A stretch of DNA of 64,000 nt from Streptomyces longisporoflavus (GCF_014649775.1 NZ_BMTR01000018.1:1-64000); one strand, 5' to 3'; counted from the first letter of the stretch, positions 7,829 through 16,638 are shown. Made by a program: numbers and translations. Notes: generated by a model from the sequence alone, not told the origin.

Positions 7829-7852
7829 GAGCCCCGCCAAAAGGCGGGGCTC
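7829..7852 (-). terminator. Terminator of the second conservon
   Basis: Perfect 10-bp arms GAGCCCCGCC / GGCGGGGCTC with loop AAAA. On the minus strand the stem is followed by a T-rich run, so it ends the cvn2 transcript before the first conservon's promoter region (7658-7828). This is the most canonical terminator in the window. Confidence 0.85.
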
Positions 7853-7924
7853 TTGTGCGCGCAGCGACACCAGATGACCGCGACGCGTGGCGGCGCCCGG
7901 TGAATTCTCTGTCGAAACGTTATG

Positions 7925-7967
7925 AACAGAGCGGTCATCCGTGTCAAAAGACACAGGCCGCTCTGTT
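7925..7967 (-). other. Compound hairpin just downstream of the second cvnD
   Basis: An outer perfect 10-bp stem AACAGAGCGG / CCGCTCTGTT (925-934 and 958-967) encloses an inner 5-bp stem GTGTC / GACAC with loop AAAA. The two are separated by internal loops of 6 and 3 nt. It lies 30 bp after the cvnD stop and 73 bp before the main terminator. It could be a first terminator, an mRNA-stabilising end structure or a structured RNA element. Confidence 0.55.
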
Positions 7968-7997
7968 GAATCTACGGCAACTGCCGTACTCCCTCGT

Positions 7998-8582
7998 CTA
8001 CTTGAGTCGTGCCATAAGTGCGTGTTCGACCAGCGTGATCAGGCCGCTCTTTGCGTCCGCACGGTGTCGCGCGTCGGTGGTGATGATCGGCGTGTTGGGA
8101 CCGATCTGGAGAGCTTCGCGCACTTCATCGGGGGTGTACGGCTGGTGGCCGTCGAATCCGTTGAGCGCGATGACGAAGGGCAGGCCGCTGTTCTCGAAGT
8201 AGTCGACGGCCGGAAAGCAGTCGGCGAGACGGCGGGTGTCCACGAGTACGACGGCGCCGATCGCGCCGCGTACGAGGTCGTCCCACATGAACCAGAAGCG
8301 GTCCTGTCCCGGCGTACCGAAGAGGTACAGGATCAGGTCCTGGTCCAGGGTGATGCGGCCGAAGTCCATGGCGACGGTCGTCGTCGTCTTGTCCCCGGTG
8401 TGGGTGAGGTCGTCGATGCCCGCGGACGCGGACGTCATGACGGCCTCGGTGCGCAGCGGGTTGATCTCGGAAACCGCGCCCACGAACGTGGTCTTGCCCA
8501 CGCCGAAGCCGCCCGCCACCACGATCTTCGCGGAGGTGGTGGAGCGAGCCGGCGCTCCGCTGCTAGAGCTTGCGAAGTCCAC
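7998..8582 (-). CDS. cvnD: CvnD-type small GTPase, second conservon
   Basis: A 194-residue GTPase almost identical in protein to the CvnD at 2787-3371. I see changes only near the N-terminus, one D to N near residue 167, and the last residue. It has the same P-loop G-G-F-G-V-G-K-T-T, G-T-P-G-Q-D-R-F and atypical N-G-F-D base-recognition motif. It starts with GTG inside the end of cvnC (20-bp overlap). The 5' half of the gene is identical in DNA to its paralogue while the 3' half differs at many synonymous sites, as expected after gene conversion. The two GTPases are probably interchangeable in GTP binding, so specificity would come from CvnA-C. Confidence 0.93.
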   Translation of the reverse strand: MDFASSSSGAPARSTTSAKIVVAGGFGVGKTTFVGAVSEINPLRTEAVMTSASAGIDDLTHTGDKTTTTVAMDFGRITLDQDLILYLFGTPGQDRFWFMWDDLVRGAIGAVVLVDTRRLADCFPAVDYFENSGLPFVIALNGFDGHQPYTPDEVREALQIGPNTPIITTDARHRADAKSGLITLVEHALMARLK

Positions 8583-8967
8583 TGAGCACCCTTTCGAGCA
8601 GTGTCACGTCAGGCTGACCGCCGGCGTTCTCGTCGCCGCCGGGCTGGTGAATGGCGACGAGCCCGGCCTCCGCCAGGTCGGCCACGAGGATCCGGGCCAC
8701 GCCGAGCGGCATGGAGAGCAGCGCCGACACCTCGGCCACCGACTTGACCTCGCGGCACAGGTGGCAGATGCGCTGGTGCTCGGGGAGCAGCCCCATCAGC
8801 TGCGCCGGGTCGGCCGTCGTGCTCACCAGCGCCTCTATCGCGAGCTGGTAGCGGGGCCTGGTCCGGCCGCCGGTCATCGCGTAAGGACGCACCAGCGGCT
8901 GGTCGCCTTCAATGCCGTACGACGCGTGAGAGCCGTACGGGTCGTGAGAGGCGTTGGGCGGGGTCAT
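8563..8967 (-). CDS. cvnC: CvnC-type DUF742 protein, second conservon
   Basis: A 134-residue DUF742 protein with ATG at 8967 and a clear GGAGG 4-8 bp upstream. It opens with a short tail (MTPPNASHDPYGSHASYG) and then the core V-R-P-Y-A-M-T-G-G-R-T-R-P-R-Y. A segment L-P-E-H-Q-R-I-C-H-L-C-R-E-V-K-S-V-A-E-V follows, and the same C-terminus as its paralogue. It lacks the ~70-residue Pro/Gln-rich N-terminal extension of the first CvnC. Its 3' end overlaps cvnD by 20 bp. Confidence 0.93.
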   Translation of the reverse strand: MTPPNASHDPYGSHASYGIEGDQPLVRPYAMTGGRTRPRYQLAIEALVSTTADPAQLMGLLPEHQRICHLCREVKSVAEVSALLSMPLGVARILVADLAEAGLVAIHQPGGDENAGGQPDVTLLERVLSGLRKL

Positions 8968-9087
8968 GGATCCTCCGGGCGGGACAGCAGGTGGTCTGCG
9001 TGCCGTCTGATAGAGCCGGTGGGGGGCACCAGGGTGGCCGGACGGTGGTCAGTACGTTCGGTCGGTGGGGCGGCCGATTGAGAAAAA

Positions 9088-9507
9088 TCAGTGCAACAGG
9101 CTGCCCTGCAGTTCGGCGCGGAGGTCCGGGGTAAGAACGGCGCCCGCGCGGTCGACGAGGAGCGCCATCTCGTATCCGACGAGGCCGATGTCGCACTCGG
9201 GGTGTGCGAGCACGGCCAGGGACGAACCGTCGGAGACCGACATGAGGAAGAGGAACCCCCGCTCCATCTCCACCACGGTCTGGGTGACGGCGCCGCCCTC
9301 GAAGATGCGCGAGGCTCCGGCGGTGAGGGAGGTCAGACCCGACGCCACCGCGGCCAACTGGTCGGCACGGTCGCGCGGGAAGCCCTCGGACATCGCCAGA
9401 AGGAGGCCGTCGGCGGAGACCACGACCGTGTGGGACACCCCGGGGGTGTTGTCCACGAAGTTCGTGATCAGCCAGTTCAGATTCTGTGCCGCCTGACTCG
9501 GACTCAA
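9088..9507 (-). CDS. cvnB: CvnB-type roadblock/LC7 protein, second conservon
   Basis: A 139-residue roadblock/LC7 protein closely matching the first CvnB. The start is a TTG codon directly after the cvnA stop (TAG then TTG, zero spacing), with AGGAG 6 bp upstream inside cvnA. The conserved position and the Q-A-A-Q-N-L-N-W-L core support this rare start. It probably acts on CvnD in an MglB-like manner, by family analogy. Confidence 0.92.
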   Translation of the reverse strand: MSPSQAAQNLNWLITNFVDNTPGVSHTVVVSADGLLLAMSEGFPRDRADQLAAVASGLTSLTAGASRIFEGGAVTQTVVEMERGFLFLMSVSDGSSLAVLAHPECDIGLVGYEMALLVDRAGAVLTPDLRAELQGSLLH

Positions 9508-12500
9508 CTAACGCTCCTGCTGGTGAGTGGGGAAGCTGCCGGTCTGGCCGGTACCGGCCTGCCGGCCCTGCTGGATGCCCCGACGGAGATTCGTCAGCCG
9601 GCCGCGCACGTCGTCAGGCGCACGCGAGACCTGCGGACCTGTGCTGTCCTGCTGCTGCTGTGCGGTGCCCGCGACGAGGTTGGCTCGCGGGACACGGCGC
9701 GGCAGGCCGGACGTGGTGACACCGCCGGCGGACGGCTGCCGGACGCGCTCGGCCTGGCGGCCGAGCTCGTCGTTGGGCGAGGTGCGCCAGGTGGCGGCGC
9801 TGCCGTTGGTGACGCCGTTGATGTTGTTCCCGCCGCCGGTTCCGTTGGACGCGGGAGCCGGCGACTGGCCGGACCGCTGGGGCGCGGCCGGGTTCTGCGG
9901 CTGCTGGGCCCGGGACCGCGACGGGAGGGGGGACGACGGCTGCGAGCGCTGGGGGCGCTGCGGCTGCTGCTGCTCGGGCGAGAGGTCGCCGCCCTGCGGG
10001 GCCTGGTATCCCTGCTGCTGTTGCTGCTGGAACCAGTTGGTCTCCAGCGTGTCGAACAGCGGAGTGCGGCCGTCACCGGGACCGGCGGGCGGCAGGCCCT
10101 CCGGCTGCGAGGGCTGCTGCTGGGGCTGCTGCGAGGCCTGCGGCGGCACCGGCGGGATGCCGAGCCGGCCGCCTTGGTCCTGGTCCTGGCCGGGGCCCTG
10201 ACCACGCCGGGGCGCCTCGCTGTTGTAGCCGGGGGCGCTGGTGCCGGGACGCTGGAACTGGCCCGTGCCGGAGGAGGCGTCCTGGCCAGGCTGACCGCCC
10301 TGACCGCCCTGACCGCCCTGGCCACCGAAGACGTCCGGGCGCACGAACTGTCCTGTGCCCTGCTGACCGGCGTGCTGCTGACCCGTGCTCTGCTGCTGAC
10401 CGGTGTGCTGCGGCGAAGCCGTGCCGGGCGGCGGACCGTTGAAGTCCGGCCGCGCGAACTCGGCGGTCGAACCCGGGCCCTGGATACCGGCGTCGGCCGC
10501 GGGGTGCTGCGGGAACTGCCCGGTGGACTCCGGCTCCTCGTGGCCGCGCGGGGTGTCGAACGGCTCGCGCGAGACCTGCGGCTGCGCGTTCTCGTCGCTC
10601 CAACTGGGCACGCGCGGCTGCGGGTTGCCGCCGGGAAGCTCGGCACGCGGACCACCGCGCGGCGGCAGCTGCGGGCGGCGACCCTGATCCCCGGTGTTGC
10701 CCGCGGAGGGGTTCGCGGCGGGGTTCTGGGGCCCCGCGGCCGGGTTCACCGGGTTCGTACGCTGCTGAGGTACGGGAGGCTGCGGCGCGGAACCCTGTCC
10801 GCGACCGGCGCCCGGCGCACCCCCGAAGAGGCTGCCGCCGGAACCACCCGGAGCGCCGCCCTGCCCGGGCGGCCCCTGCCGGGGAGGCTGCTGACCCGAA
10901 GGACCCTGAGCACCTGGGCCACCGGGCATACCCGGACCACCGGAAGCGCCCGGACCACCCGCAAGACCGGAAGGACCGACCGGCGCCGAGGGCGAACCGG
11001 CCCGCGGCCCGGCGTCACGCGACGGCAGCGCGGCGCGCGGCCCCGATCCCGTGACCTGGCCACGGGGCGGACCCGCACCGAGCCGGCCCGCGGAACCGGC
11101 GGGACCCGAACCGGGCGCGCCGCTGCCGGCACCGACACCGCGGCGCGCGGCGGCCGCGCCCGCGGAGGCCTGCGCGGCGACAGGGCCGCCGCTCTGGCCG
11201 GGACCGGGCGTACCGGGCTTGTTCGGCGCCTTCTTGCCGCCCTGGGCGACATCGACGGGCAGCATGACCAGCGCGGTCGTGCCGCCGGAGTCCGAGGGAC
11301 GGAGCTGGATGCGGATGCCGTGACGCTGCGAGAGACGGCCGACCACGAACAGACCCATGCGGCGCGAGACCGAGACGTCCACGGTGGGCGGCGAGGCGAG
11401 CCGCTCGTTGATCGCGGCGAGGTCCTCGGGCGACAGGCCGATGCCGGTGTCGTGGATCTCGATGAGCACACGCCCGTCGGGCAGCGCGTGACCGGTGACC
11501 TTGACCTTGGTCTGCGGCGAGGAGAACGACGTCGCGTTCTCGAGCAGCTCGGCGAGCAGGTGCACGAGGTCGTTGACCACGCGTCCGGCGACCTCGGTCG
11601 TCGGGACCGCGGAGAGTTCGATGCGCTCGTACTGCTCCACCTCGGACGCGGCGGCACGCAGCACGTCGACGAGCGGCACGGGCCGGGTCCAGCGACGGCC
11701 GGGCTCTTCACCGGCGAGGACGAGGAGGTTCTCGCCGTTACGGCGCATGCGGGTCGCGAGGTGGTCGAGCTTGAACAGCGAGGAGAGCTGGTCGGGGTCG
11801 GCCTCGCGCGACTCCAGCTCGGAGATGAGCGAGAGCTGGCGCTGGATAAGACCCTGCGAACGCCTCGACAGGTTGGTGAACATCGCGTTGACGTTGCCTC
11901 GCAGCAACGCCTGCTCGGCGGCGAGGCGGACGGCCTCGCGGTGCACGTCGTCGAAGGCCGCGGCCACCTGGCCGATCTCGTCCCTGGAGTGCACACCGAC
12001 GGACTCGACGGAGGTGTCGACGTCCTGCGGGTCGGCCTCGGAGAGCTGCTTGACCAGCTCGGGCAGGCGGTCCTGGGCGACCTTGGTCGCGGTGTCCTGG
12101 AGGCGCCGCAGCGAGCGGATCATGGACCGGGCCACGACGAAGGCGCCGACGAGCGAGACGCCGAGGACGAGCAGGATCAGCGCACCGTTGAGGATGGCGG
12201 CCTGCTCGGACTCGTTGCGCAGCTCGCGGGCCTTCTGCTCCATCTCGTTGAGCAGCGTGAGCTCGATCTTGGACATCGCGTCGATCTTGGTGGTGTCCGC
12301 GTCCACCCAGTCCTTGTACGAGCGCTTGTCCTGGAGCTTGATGCCGCCTTCCTGGCTCAGCACACGCTTGGCGTAGGAGTCGGCGCCCTTGATGGACGAA
12401 TTGCCGCCGTCGATGGGCTTGGTCAGCTCGTCGGGGTTGCCCGCGTAGATGCCCTTGAAGGCATCCAGCTCGGAGTTCTCCTTGTCGAGCGCGGAGAAGC

Positions 12501-13374
12501 CGTAGCGCCGGTCGGTCTCGGAGATCGAGCCGAACGTGCTGTCGCCCGCGGGAAGCGATGCGGCGATCACGGCCCGCTGCACCGAGGCGTACTCCTTGGC
12601 GGAGGAGAAGGCCGTCAGGGCGCGGGTGCGCTGGATCATGTCCGGGTTACTGGTCGCCTGCGCCATGTCCGAGGACAGGGTGAGCAGCTGCTCGATGAGC
12701 TGGCTGTAGGCGTCGACCGTCTGCGACGTCGACTTCGTGTCGCTGTACGCGTTCTGGCGTACGTCGCTGATCTTCTGGAGCTGCTGGGTGATGTCGACCG
12801 TGTTCGCGCGGACGCCGAGGAGGCCCTTGTCGTCGTCGGTGTTGTCGAGTTCCTGGGTCTCCTGGAGGAAACGGTTGTACGCGCGGTCGGTCTTCTCGCG
12901 CGAGCCCTTGACCACGTAGTCCGACGACTTCGCGCCGTGCGCGAGGGGGCCTGCCGAGCGGTCGCGCTCCTCCTGGAGCGCGGAGGCCAGCTCGGTGGCC
13001 CGCTTGGTCATGTCGGTCAGCAGCTTCATGTTGTTGAGCTGCTGGATCTCGTCCATCGACTCATTGATACGAAGAGCGCCGAGCGAGGTCGCGGTGATCA
13101 CGGGGAGCGCGAGCAGCGAGACAAGTCGGGTGGAGATGCGCCAGTTGCGCAGGGCTATTCGGGAGCCGGGCCCGGTGGGCGATTTCGTGGTGCCCGTCGG
13201 CGCGGCGGCCGTGGGCAGGCTCGTGCCGCCCGTACCGCGCACGGCGCTCGGACCGCCGTCGCCGGGTGCCTGCCCGGGGTTCTGGGCGTGCTGGGCCGAG
13301 GAGCCGCGGTCGGTCCCGCCGCGCTCCGGCTCCGCCGCAGCGCTGCTGCCATCCCTCTTGAAACGTCCCTGCAC
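9508..13374 (-). CDS. cvnA: CvnA-type sensor kinase-like protein, second conservon
   Basis: A 1288-residue membrane protein from the GTG at 13374 (VQGRFKRDGSS). I chose it because AGAGG lies 11 bp upstream, exactly as for the other cvnA; the open frame extends to 13563 with no support. Order: cytoplasmic tail; membrane helix ~81-103; extracytoplasmic nitrate-sensor-like domain; second helix ~388-417; HAMP; HATPase with A-E-L-L-E-N-A-T-S-F-S-S-P near 605; then a C-terminal tail of more than 550 residues, extremely rich in Gly, Pro and Gln, with runs of Q. The tail is much longer than the catalytic part and is probably disordered. It ends R-R-G-I-Q-Q-G-R-Q near the C-terminus, as the first CvnA does (R-R-G-V-Q-R-G-R). 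Confidence 0.9.
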   Translation of the reverse strand: MQGRFKRDGSSAAAEPERGGTDRGSSAQHAQNPGQAPGDGGPSAVRGTGGTSLPTAAAPTGTTKSPTGPGSRIALRNWRISTRLVSLLALPVITATSLGALRINESMDEIQQLNNMKLLTDMTKRATELASALQEERDRSAGPLAHGAKSSDYVVKGSREKTDRAYNRFLQETQELDNTDDDKGLLGVRANTVDITQQLQKISDVRQNAYSDTKSTSQTVDAYSQLIEQLLTLSSDMAQATSNPDMIQRTRALTAFSSAKEYASVQRAVIAASLPAGDSTFGSISETDRRYGFSALDKENSELDAFKGIYAGNPDELTKPIDGGNSSIKGADSYAKRVLSQEGGIKLQDKRSYKDWVDADTTKIDAMSKIELTLLNEMEQKARELRNESEQAAILNGALILLVLGVSLVGAFVVARSMIRSLRRLQDTATKVAQDRLPELVKQLSEADPQDVDTSVESVGVHSRDEIGQVAAAFDDVHREAVRLAAEQALLRGNVNAMFTNLSRRSQGLIQRQLSLISELESREADPDQLSSLFKLDHLATRMRRNGENLLVLAGEEPGRRWTRPVPLVDVLRAAASEVEQYERIELSAVPTTEVAGRVVNDLVHLLAELLENATSFSSPQTKVKVTGHALPDGRVLIEIHDTGIGLSPEDLAAINERLASPPTVDVSVSRRMGLFVVGRLSQRHGIRIQLRPSDSGGTTALVMLPVDVAQGGKKAPNKPGTPGPGQSGGPVAAQASAGAAAARRGVGAGSGAPGSGPAGSAGRLGAGPPRGQVTGSGPRAALPSRDAGPRAGSPSAPVGPSGLAGGPGASGGPGMPGGPGAQGPSGQQPPRQGPPGQGGAPGGSGGSLFGGAPGAGRGQGSAPQPPVPQQRTNPVNPAAGPQNPAANPSAGNTGDQGRRPQLPPRGGPRAELPGGNPQPRVPSWSDENAQPQVSREPFDTPRGHEEPESTGQFPQHPAADAGIQGPGSTAEFARPDFNGPPPGTASPQHTGQQQSTGQQHAGQQGTGQFVRPDVFGGQGGQGGQGGQPGQDASSGTGQFQRPGTSAPGYNSEAPRRGQGPGQDQDQGGRLGIPPVPPQASQQPQQQPSQPEGLPPAGPGDGRTPLFDTLETNWFQQQQQQGYQAPQGGDLSPEQQQPQRPQRSQPSSPLPSRSRAQQPQNPAAPQRSGQSPAPASNGTGGGNNINGVTNGSAATWRTSPNDELGRQAERVRQPSAGGVTTSGLPRRVPRANLVAGTAQQQQDSTGPQVSRAPDDVRGRLTNLRRGIQQGRQAGTGQTGSFPTHQQER

Positions 13375-13884
13375 TAGCGTCGCAACCTCTGGACCAGGCG
13401 TCCCTCCGCACAAACGGCGGGACGGTGTCGGCGTCGTGGGGCGCAAACGCCCCATGGTGGTCGTGAGTGACCGGCGCTGCTCCCCTTTCCCGCCGCCACT
13501 CGGCGCTGCGTTGCGCCCCTGCGCGCCGGTTCGATCCCGCGGCGGTCCCGGGAATTCCAGCACAGTGCAGGATCTCCAACAAGGCCCGTGTGTCGCGCCG
13601 CGACGTCCGTGACACGGCGTGAGGGACGAGTCACGAGACGTAGAAAGTTATCTGGGGCAAATCGGTCTTTTATGCCCAAGAAAGCTACGGCCTGTGGGTG
13701 TCCCAGTGTTCATGATCGGGAGCGGAATGATGGCTTCAGTGGCGCAATGTCCGATTCGAACAAGGCCTTCACGGGCCTGAATTGACCCTTTTGCCCGGTC
13801 GCTCGTGAGCAAACTCACATCAAGATCAAGGCCTCCCCAAAGCTTTGGCCGGGAATTGGATGTTTAGCCTGACGCTTTACAGGG
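13375..13884. other. 510-bp intergenic region upstream of the second conservon
   Basis: This gap holds the leader of the minus-strand cvnA and the upstream region of the small plus-strand ORF at 13885. I see an A+T-richer patch around 13640-13690 and 13800-13870 that could carry promoters, for example TTGACC at 13783. No convincing -35/-10 pair, RNA gene or repeat is visible. Confidence 0.4.
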
Positions 13885-14148
13885 ATGGCGAATCCGACAA
13901 CCCGCGCCCGCCACAGGACGCCTCAACCGACAGGATCCGAACAGCAGATGAAGACTGTGAAGTCGGCGATGTTCCGCAACATAGCCAACCCGCGCCGCAC
14001 CACCCTCGCCCACCTCACGGACGCGCAGGAGGTCGCCCCGGCCGCCGAGCAGCCGGCCCACGCGGTGGAACTGCCGACGGTGACGGCCAACCCGAAGCGC
14101 ACGGTTCTGATGGACGTGCCGGTGCAGTCCAGCCCGTCCGGGGTGTGA
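13885..14148 (+). CDS. Small protein of unknown function with an internal repeat
   Basis: An open frame of 87 residues. The likely translated form may start at the ATG at 13948 (MKTVKSAMFRNIANPRRTTL, 66 residues). The protein contains two related segments, A-N-P-R-R-T-T-L and A-N-P-K-R-T-V-L, separated by an acidic Ala/Glu-rich stretch. It has no signal peptide or membrane helix. It sits between the second conservon and the FAH hydrolase gene. I do not recognise a family. Codon bias fits a real gene but the start is uncertain and no enzyme gene nearby suggests a role. Confidence 0.5.
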   Translation: MANPTTRARHRTPQPTGSEQQMKTVKSAMFRNIANPRRTTLAHLTDAQEVAPAAEQPAHAVELPTVTANPKRTVLMDVPVQSSPSGV

Positions 14149-14306
14149 TTCAGCCCGTCCGGCGTTCGAGGACGAGCTCGCGCGGCGGCGACGGGCAGGG
14201 CAACGGCGCGGGGTCACGTGAGATCCGCTCGCACGCGGGCCGCAGGCCCCCGCGTTAGCCTGGGGCGTCAGACTCCACCCGAAACCAGCAAGGGGCCAAG
14301 GCTCAC

Positions 14307-15095
14307 GTGCGCATCGCCAGGTTCTCCATCGACGGCAACGTCGCCTTCGGCGCGGTCGAGGGCGAAAGTCCCCCCGGAACGACCGACGGGCTCGTCCTCG
14401 ACATCATCAAGGGCATCCCGTTCGCGGACTTCGAGCTCTCCGGCACGAAGGTCCCGCTGAGCAAGGTCAGGCTGCTGCCCCCGGTGCTCCCCAACAAGGT
14501 CGTGGGCATCGGCCGCAACTACGCGGACCACGCGAAGGAGCTCGGCAACGAGGTCCCCGACGTCCCGGTGGCCTTCTTCAAGCCCTCCACCTCGGTGATC
14601 GGCCCCGGCGACTCGATCGCGTACCCCTCCTTCTCGCAGGAGGTGCACTACGAGGCCGAGCTCGCCGTGGTCATCGGCCGCATGTGCCGCGAGGTCCCGC
14701 GCGAGCGCGCACGTGACGTCATCCTCGGCTACACCTGCGCGAACGACGTCACCGCGCGTGACGTGCAGCAGCGCGAGAAGCAGTGGGCCAGGGCCAAGGG
14801 CTTCGACAGTTCCTGCCCGCTCGGTCCCTGGGTGGAGACCGACCTCGACCCCTCCGACCTCACCATCCAGTGCACGGTCAACGGCGAACAGCGCCAGCTG
14901 GGTCGTACGACCGACATGGTCCGCTCCATCGAGGACCTGATCGTGCACATCTCCGAGGCGATGACGCTGCTCCCCGGCGACGTCATCCTCACGGGCACCC
15001 CGGCAGGGGTCGGCCCCCTCAACGTCGGCGACGAGGTCGCCGTCACCATCGAAGGCATCGGCACTCTCACCAACAAGGTGATCAAGCGTGGCTAA
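14307..15095 (+). CDS. Fumarylacetoacetate hydrolase family protein
   Basis: A 262-residue FAH-fold hydrolase/isomerase starting at GTG 14307 with AAGGGG upstream. The N-terminal ~55 residues form the small cap domain. The catalytic part starts K-V-V-G-I-G-R-N-Y-A-D-H-A-K-E-L, followed by F-F-K-P-S-T-S and a metal-binding E-x-E (H-Y-E-A-E-L-A-V-V). The segment G-Y-T-C-A-N-D-V-T-A-R-D-V-Q and the closing G-D-V-I-L-T-G-T-P-A-G-V-G are classic. Such enzymes act on 2-oxo or acylpyruvate-type substrates; the exact substrate is unknown. It overlaps gltX by 8 bp, a conserved actinobacterial pairing, so both are made from one transcript. Confidence 0.9.
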   Translation: MRIARFSIDGNVAFGAVEGESPPGTTDGLVLDIIKGIPFADFELSGTKVPLSKVRLLPPVLPNKVVGIGRNYADHAKELGNEVPDVPVAFFKPSTSVIGPGDSIAYPSFSQEVHYEAELAVVIGRMCREVPRERARDVILGYTCANDVTARDVQQREKQWARAKGFDSSCPLGPWVETDLDPSDLTIQCTVNGEQRQLGRTTDMVRSIEDLIVHISEAMTLLPGDVILTGTPAGVGPLNVGDEVAVTIEGIGTLTNKVIKRG

Positions 15096-16569
15096 CGCGA
15101 CTCCCGTACGCGTACGGTTCTGTCCCTCGCCGACCGGCAACCCCCACGTGGGCCTGGTCCGCACTGCTCTCTTCAACTGGGCCTACGCCCGGCACAACGA
15201 GGGCACCCTGGTCTTCCGCATCGAGGACACCGACGCGGCCCGCGACTCGGAGGAGTCGTACGAGCAGCTGCTCGAGGCGATGCGCTGGCTGGGCTTCGAC
15301 TGGGACGAGGGCCCCGAGGTCGGCGGCCCGCACGCGCCGTACCGCCAGTCGCAGCGGATGGACATCTACCAGGACGTCGCCGCCAAGCTCCTGGACTCGG
15401 GCCGCGCGTACTACTGCTACTGCTCCACGGAGGAGCTGGACGCCCGCCGCGAGGCGGCCCGCGCCGCAGGCAAGCCGTCCGGCTACGACGGCCACTGCCG
15501 CGACCTGACCACCGAGCAGCGCGCCGCGTACGAGACGGAGGGCCGCAAGCCCATCGTCCGTTTCCGCATGCCCGACGAGGCGATCACCTTCACGGACCTG
15601 GTCCGCGGCGAGATCACCGTCCAGCCCGAGAACCTCCCGGACTACGGCATCGTCCGTGCCAACGGAGCACCGCTCTACACCCTGGTGAACCCGGTCGACG
15701 ACGCCCTGATGGAGATCACCCACGTCCTGCGCGGCGAGGACCTGCTCTCCTCCACCCCGCGCCAGATCGCCCTCTACAAGGCGCTGACGGACCTGGGCAT
15801 CGCCAAGGAGACCCCGGCCTTCGGCCACCTCCCGTACGTCATGGGCGAGGGCAACAAGAAGCTGAGCAAGCGCGACCCCCAGGCCTCGCTCAACCTCTAC
15901 CGCGAGCGCGGCTTCCTCCCCGAGGGCCTCCTGAACTACCTGTCCCTCCTGGGCTGGTCGTTCTCCGCGGACCAGGACGTCTTCACGATCCCCGAGATGG
16001 TCGCCAAGTTCGACCTCGCGGACGTGAACGCCAACCCGGCCCGCTTCGACCTGAAGAAGGCCGAGGCGATCAACGCCGACCACATCCGCATGCTGGACGT
16101 GAAGGCGTTCGCGGCGGCCTGCGAGCCCTGGCTGAAGGCCCCGCACGCCAACTGGGCCCCCGAGGCATTCGACCAGGCGGCTTGGGAGGCCATCGCCCCG
16201 CACGCCCAGACCCGCATCAAGGTCCTCTCCGAGATCACGGAGAACGTGGACTTCCTCTTCCTGGATGAGCCCGTCGACGACGAGGCGTCCTGGACCAAGG
16301 CCATGGGCAAGGGCGACCCGGCCGCGCTCCTGACGACGGCCCGCGCCAAGCTCGACGCCGCCGACTGGACGTCCCCCGAGTCCCTCAAGGAGGCCGTCCT
16401 GGCCGCCGGCGAGGAGCACGGCCTGAAGCTCGGCAAGGCCCAGGCCCCGGTCCGCGTCGCCGTAACCGGCCGCACGGTCGGCCTGCCCCTCTTCGAGTCC
16501 CTGGAGATCCTGGGCAAGGAAAAGTCCCTGACCCGAATCGACGCGGCCCTGGCGAAGCTCGCCGCGTAA
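15088..16569 (+). CDS. gltX: Glutamyl-tRNA synthetase
   Basis: A 493-residue class I synthetase. The GTG start at 15088 overlaps the end of the FAH gene. The N-terminal signature P-S-P-T-G-N-P-H-V-G (residues ~13-22) is the HIGH-type motif, and K-L-S-K-R-D at about 257-262 is the KMSKS-type motif. The C-terminal ~170 residues form the anticodon-binding domain. Streptomyces lack a glutaminyl-tRNA synthetase, so this enzyme is expected to charge both tRNA-Glu and tRNA-Gln, with GatCAB converting the latter. The tRNA-Glu and tRNA-Gln genes lie only 0.9 kb downstream. A perfect hairpin follows the stop. Confidence 0.97.
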   Translation: MANATPVRVRFCPSPTGNPHVGLVRTALFNWAYARHNEGTLVFRIEDTDAARDSEESYEQLLEAMRWLGFDWDEGPEVGGPHAPYRQSQRMDIYQDVAAKLLDSGRAYYCYCSTEELDARREAARAAGKPSGYDGHCRDLTTEQRAAYETEGRKPIVRFRMPDEAITFTDLVRGEITVQPENLPDYGIVRANGAPLYTLVNPVDDALMEITHVLRGEDLLSSTPRQIALYKALTDLGIAKETPAFGHLPYVMGEGNKKLSKRDPQASLNLYRERGFLPEGLLNYLSLLGWSFSADQDVFTIPEMVAKFDLADVNANPARFDLKKAEAINADHIRMLDVKAFAAACEPWLKAPHANWAPEAFDQAAWEAIAPHAQTRIKVLSEITENVDFLFLDEPVDDEASWTKAMGKGDPAALLTTARAKLDAADWTSPESLKEAVLAAGEEHGLKLGKAQAPVRVAVTGRTVGLPLFESLEILGKEKSLTRIDAALAKLAA

Positions 16570-16587
16570 GCACGTACGTGCAGAACG

Positions 16588-16622
16588 AAGGGCCCGGAAG
16601 CCGTCACGGCTGCCGGGCCCTT
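16588..16622 (+). terminator. Terminator after gltX
   Basis: Perfect 10-bp arms AAGGGCCCGG / CCGGGCCCTT with a 15-nt loop, starting 19 bp after the gltX stop and ending 17 bp before the HAD gene. Confidence 0.75.
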
Positions 16623-16638
16623 CGCGTACGTTCGAACC

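Noticed and set aside
9091..13377. 1428-codon plus-strand open frame opposite cvnA2
   Set aside because: Shadow of cvnA2; composition is extreme (R, G, T runs) and it has no start signal or homologous domain.
13885..14148. RiPP precursor peptide
   Set aside because: No cysteine/serine-rich core, and no lanthipeptide, radical-SAM or YcaO enzyme in the neighbourhood.
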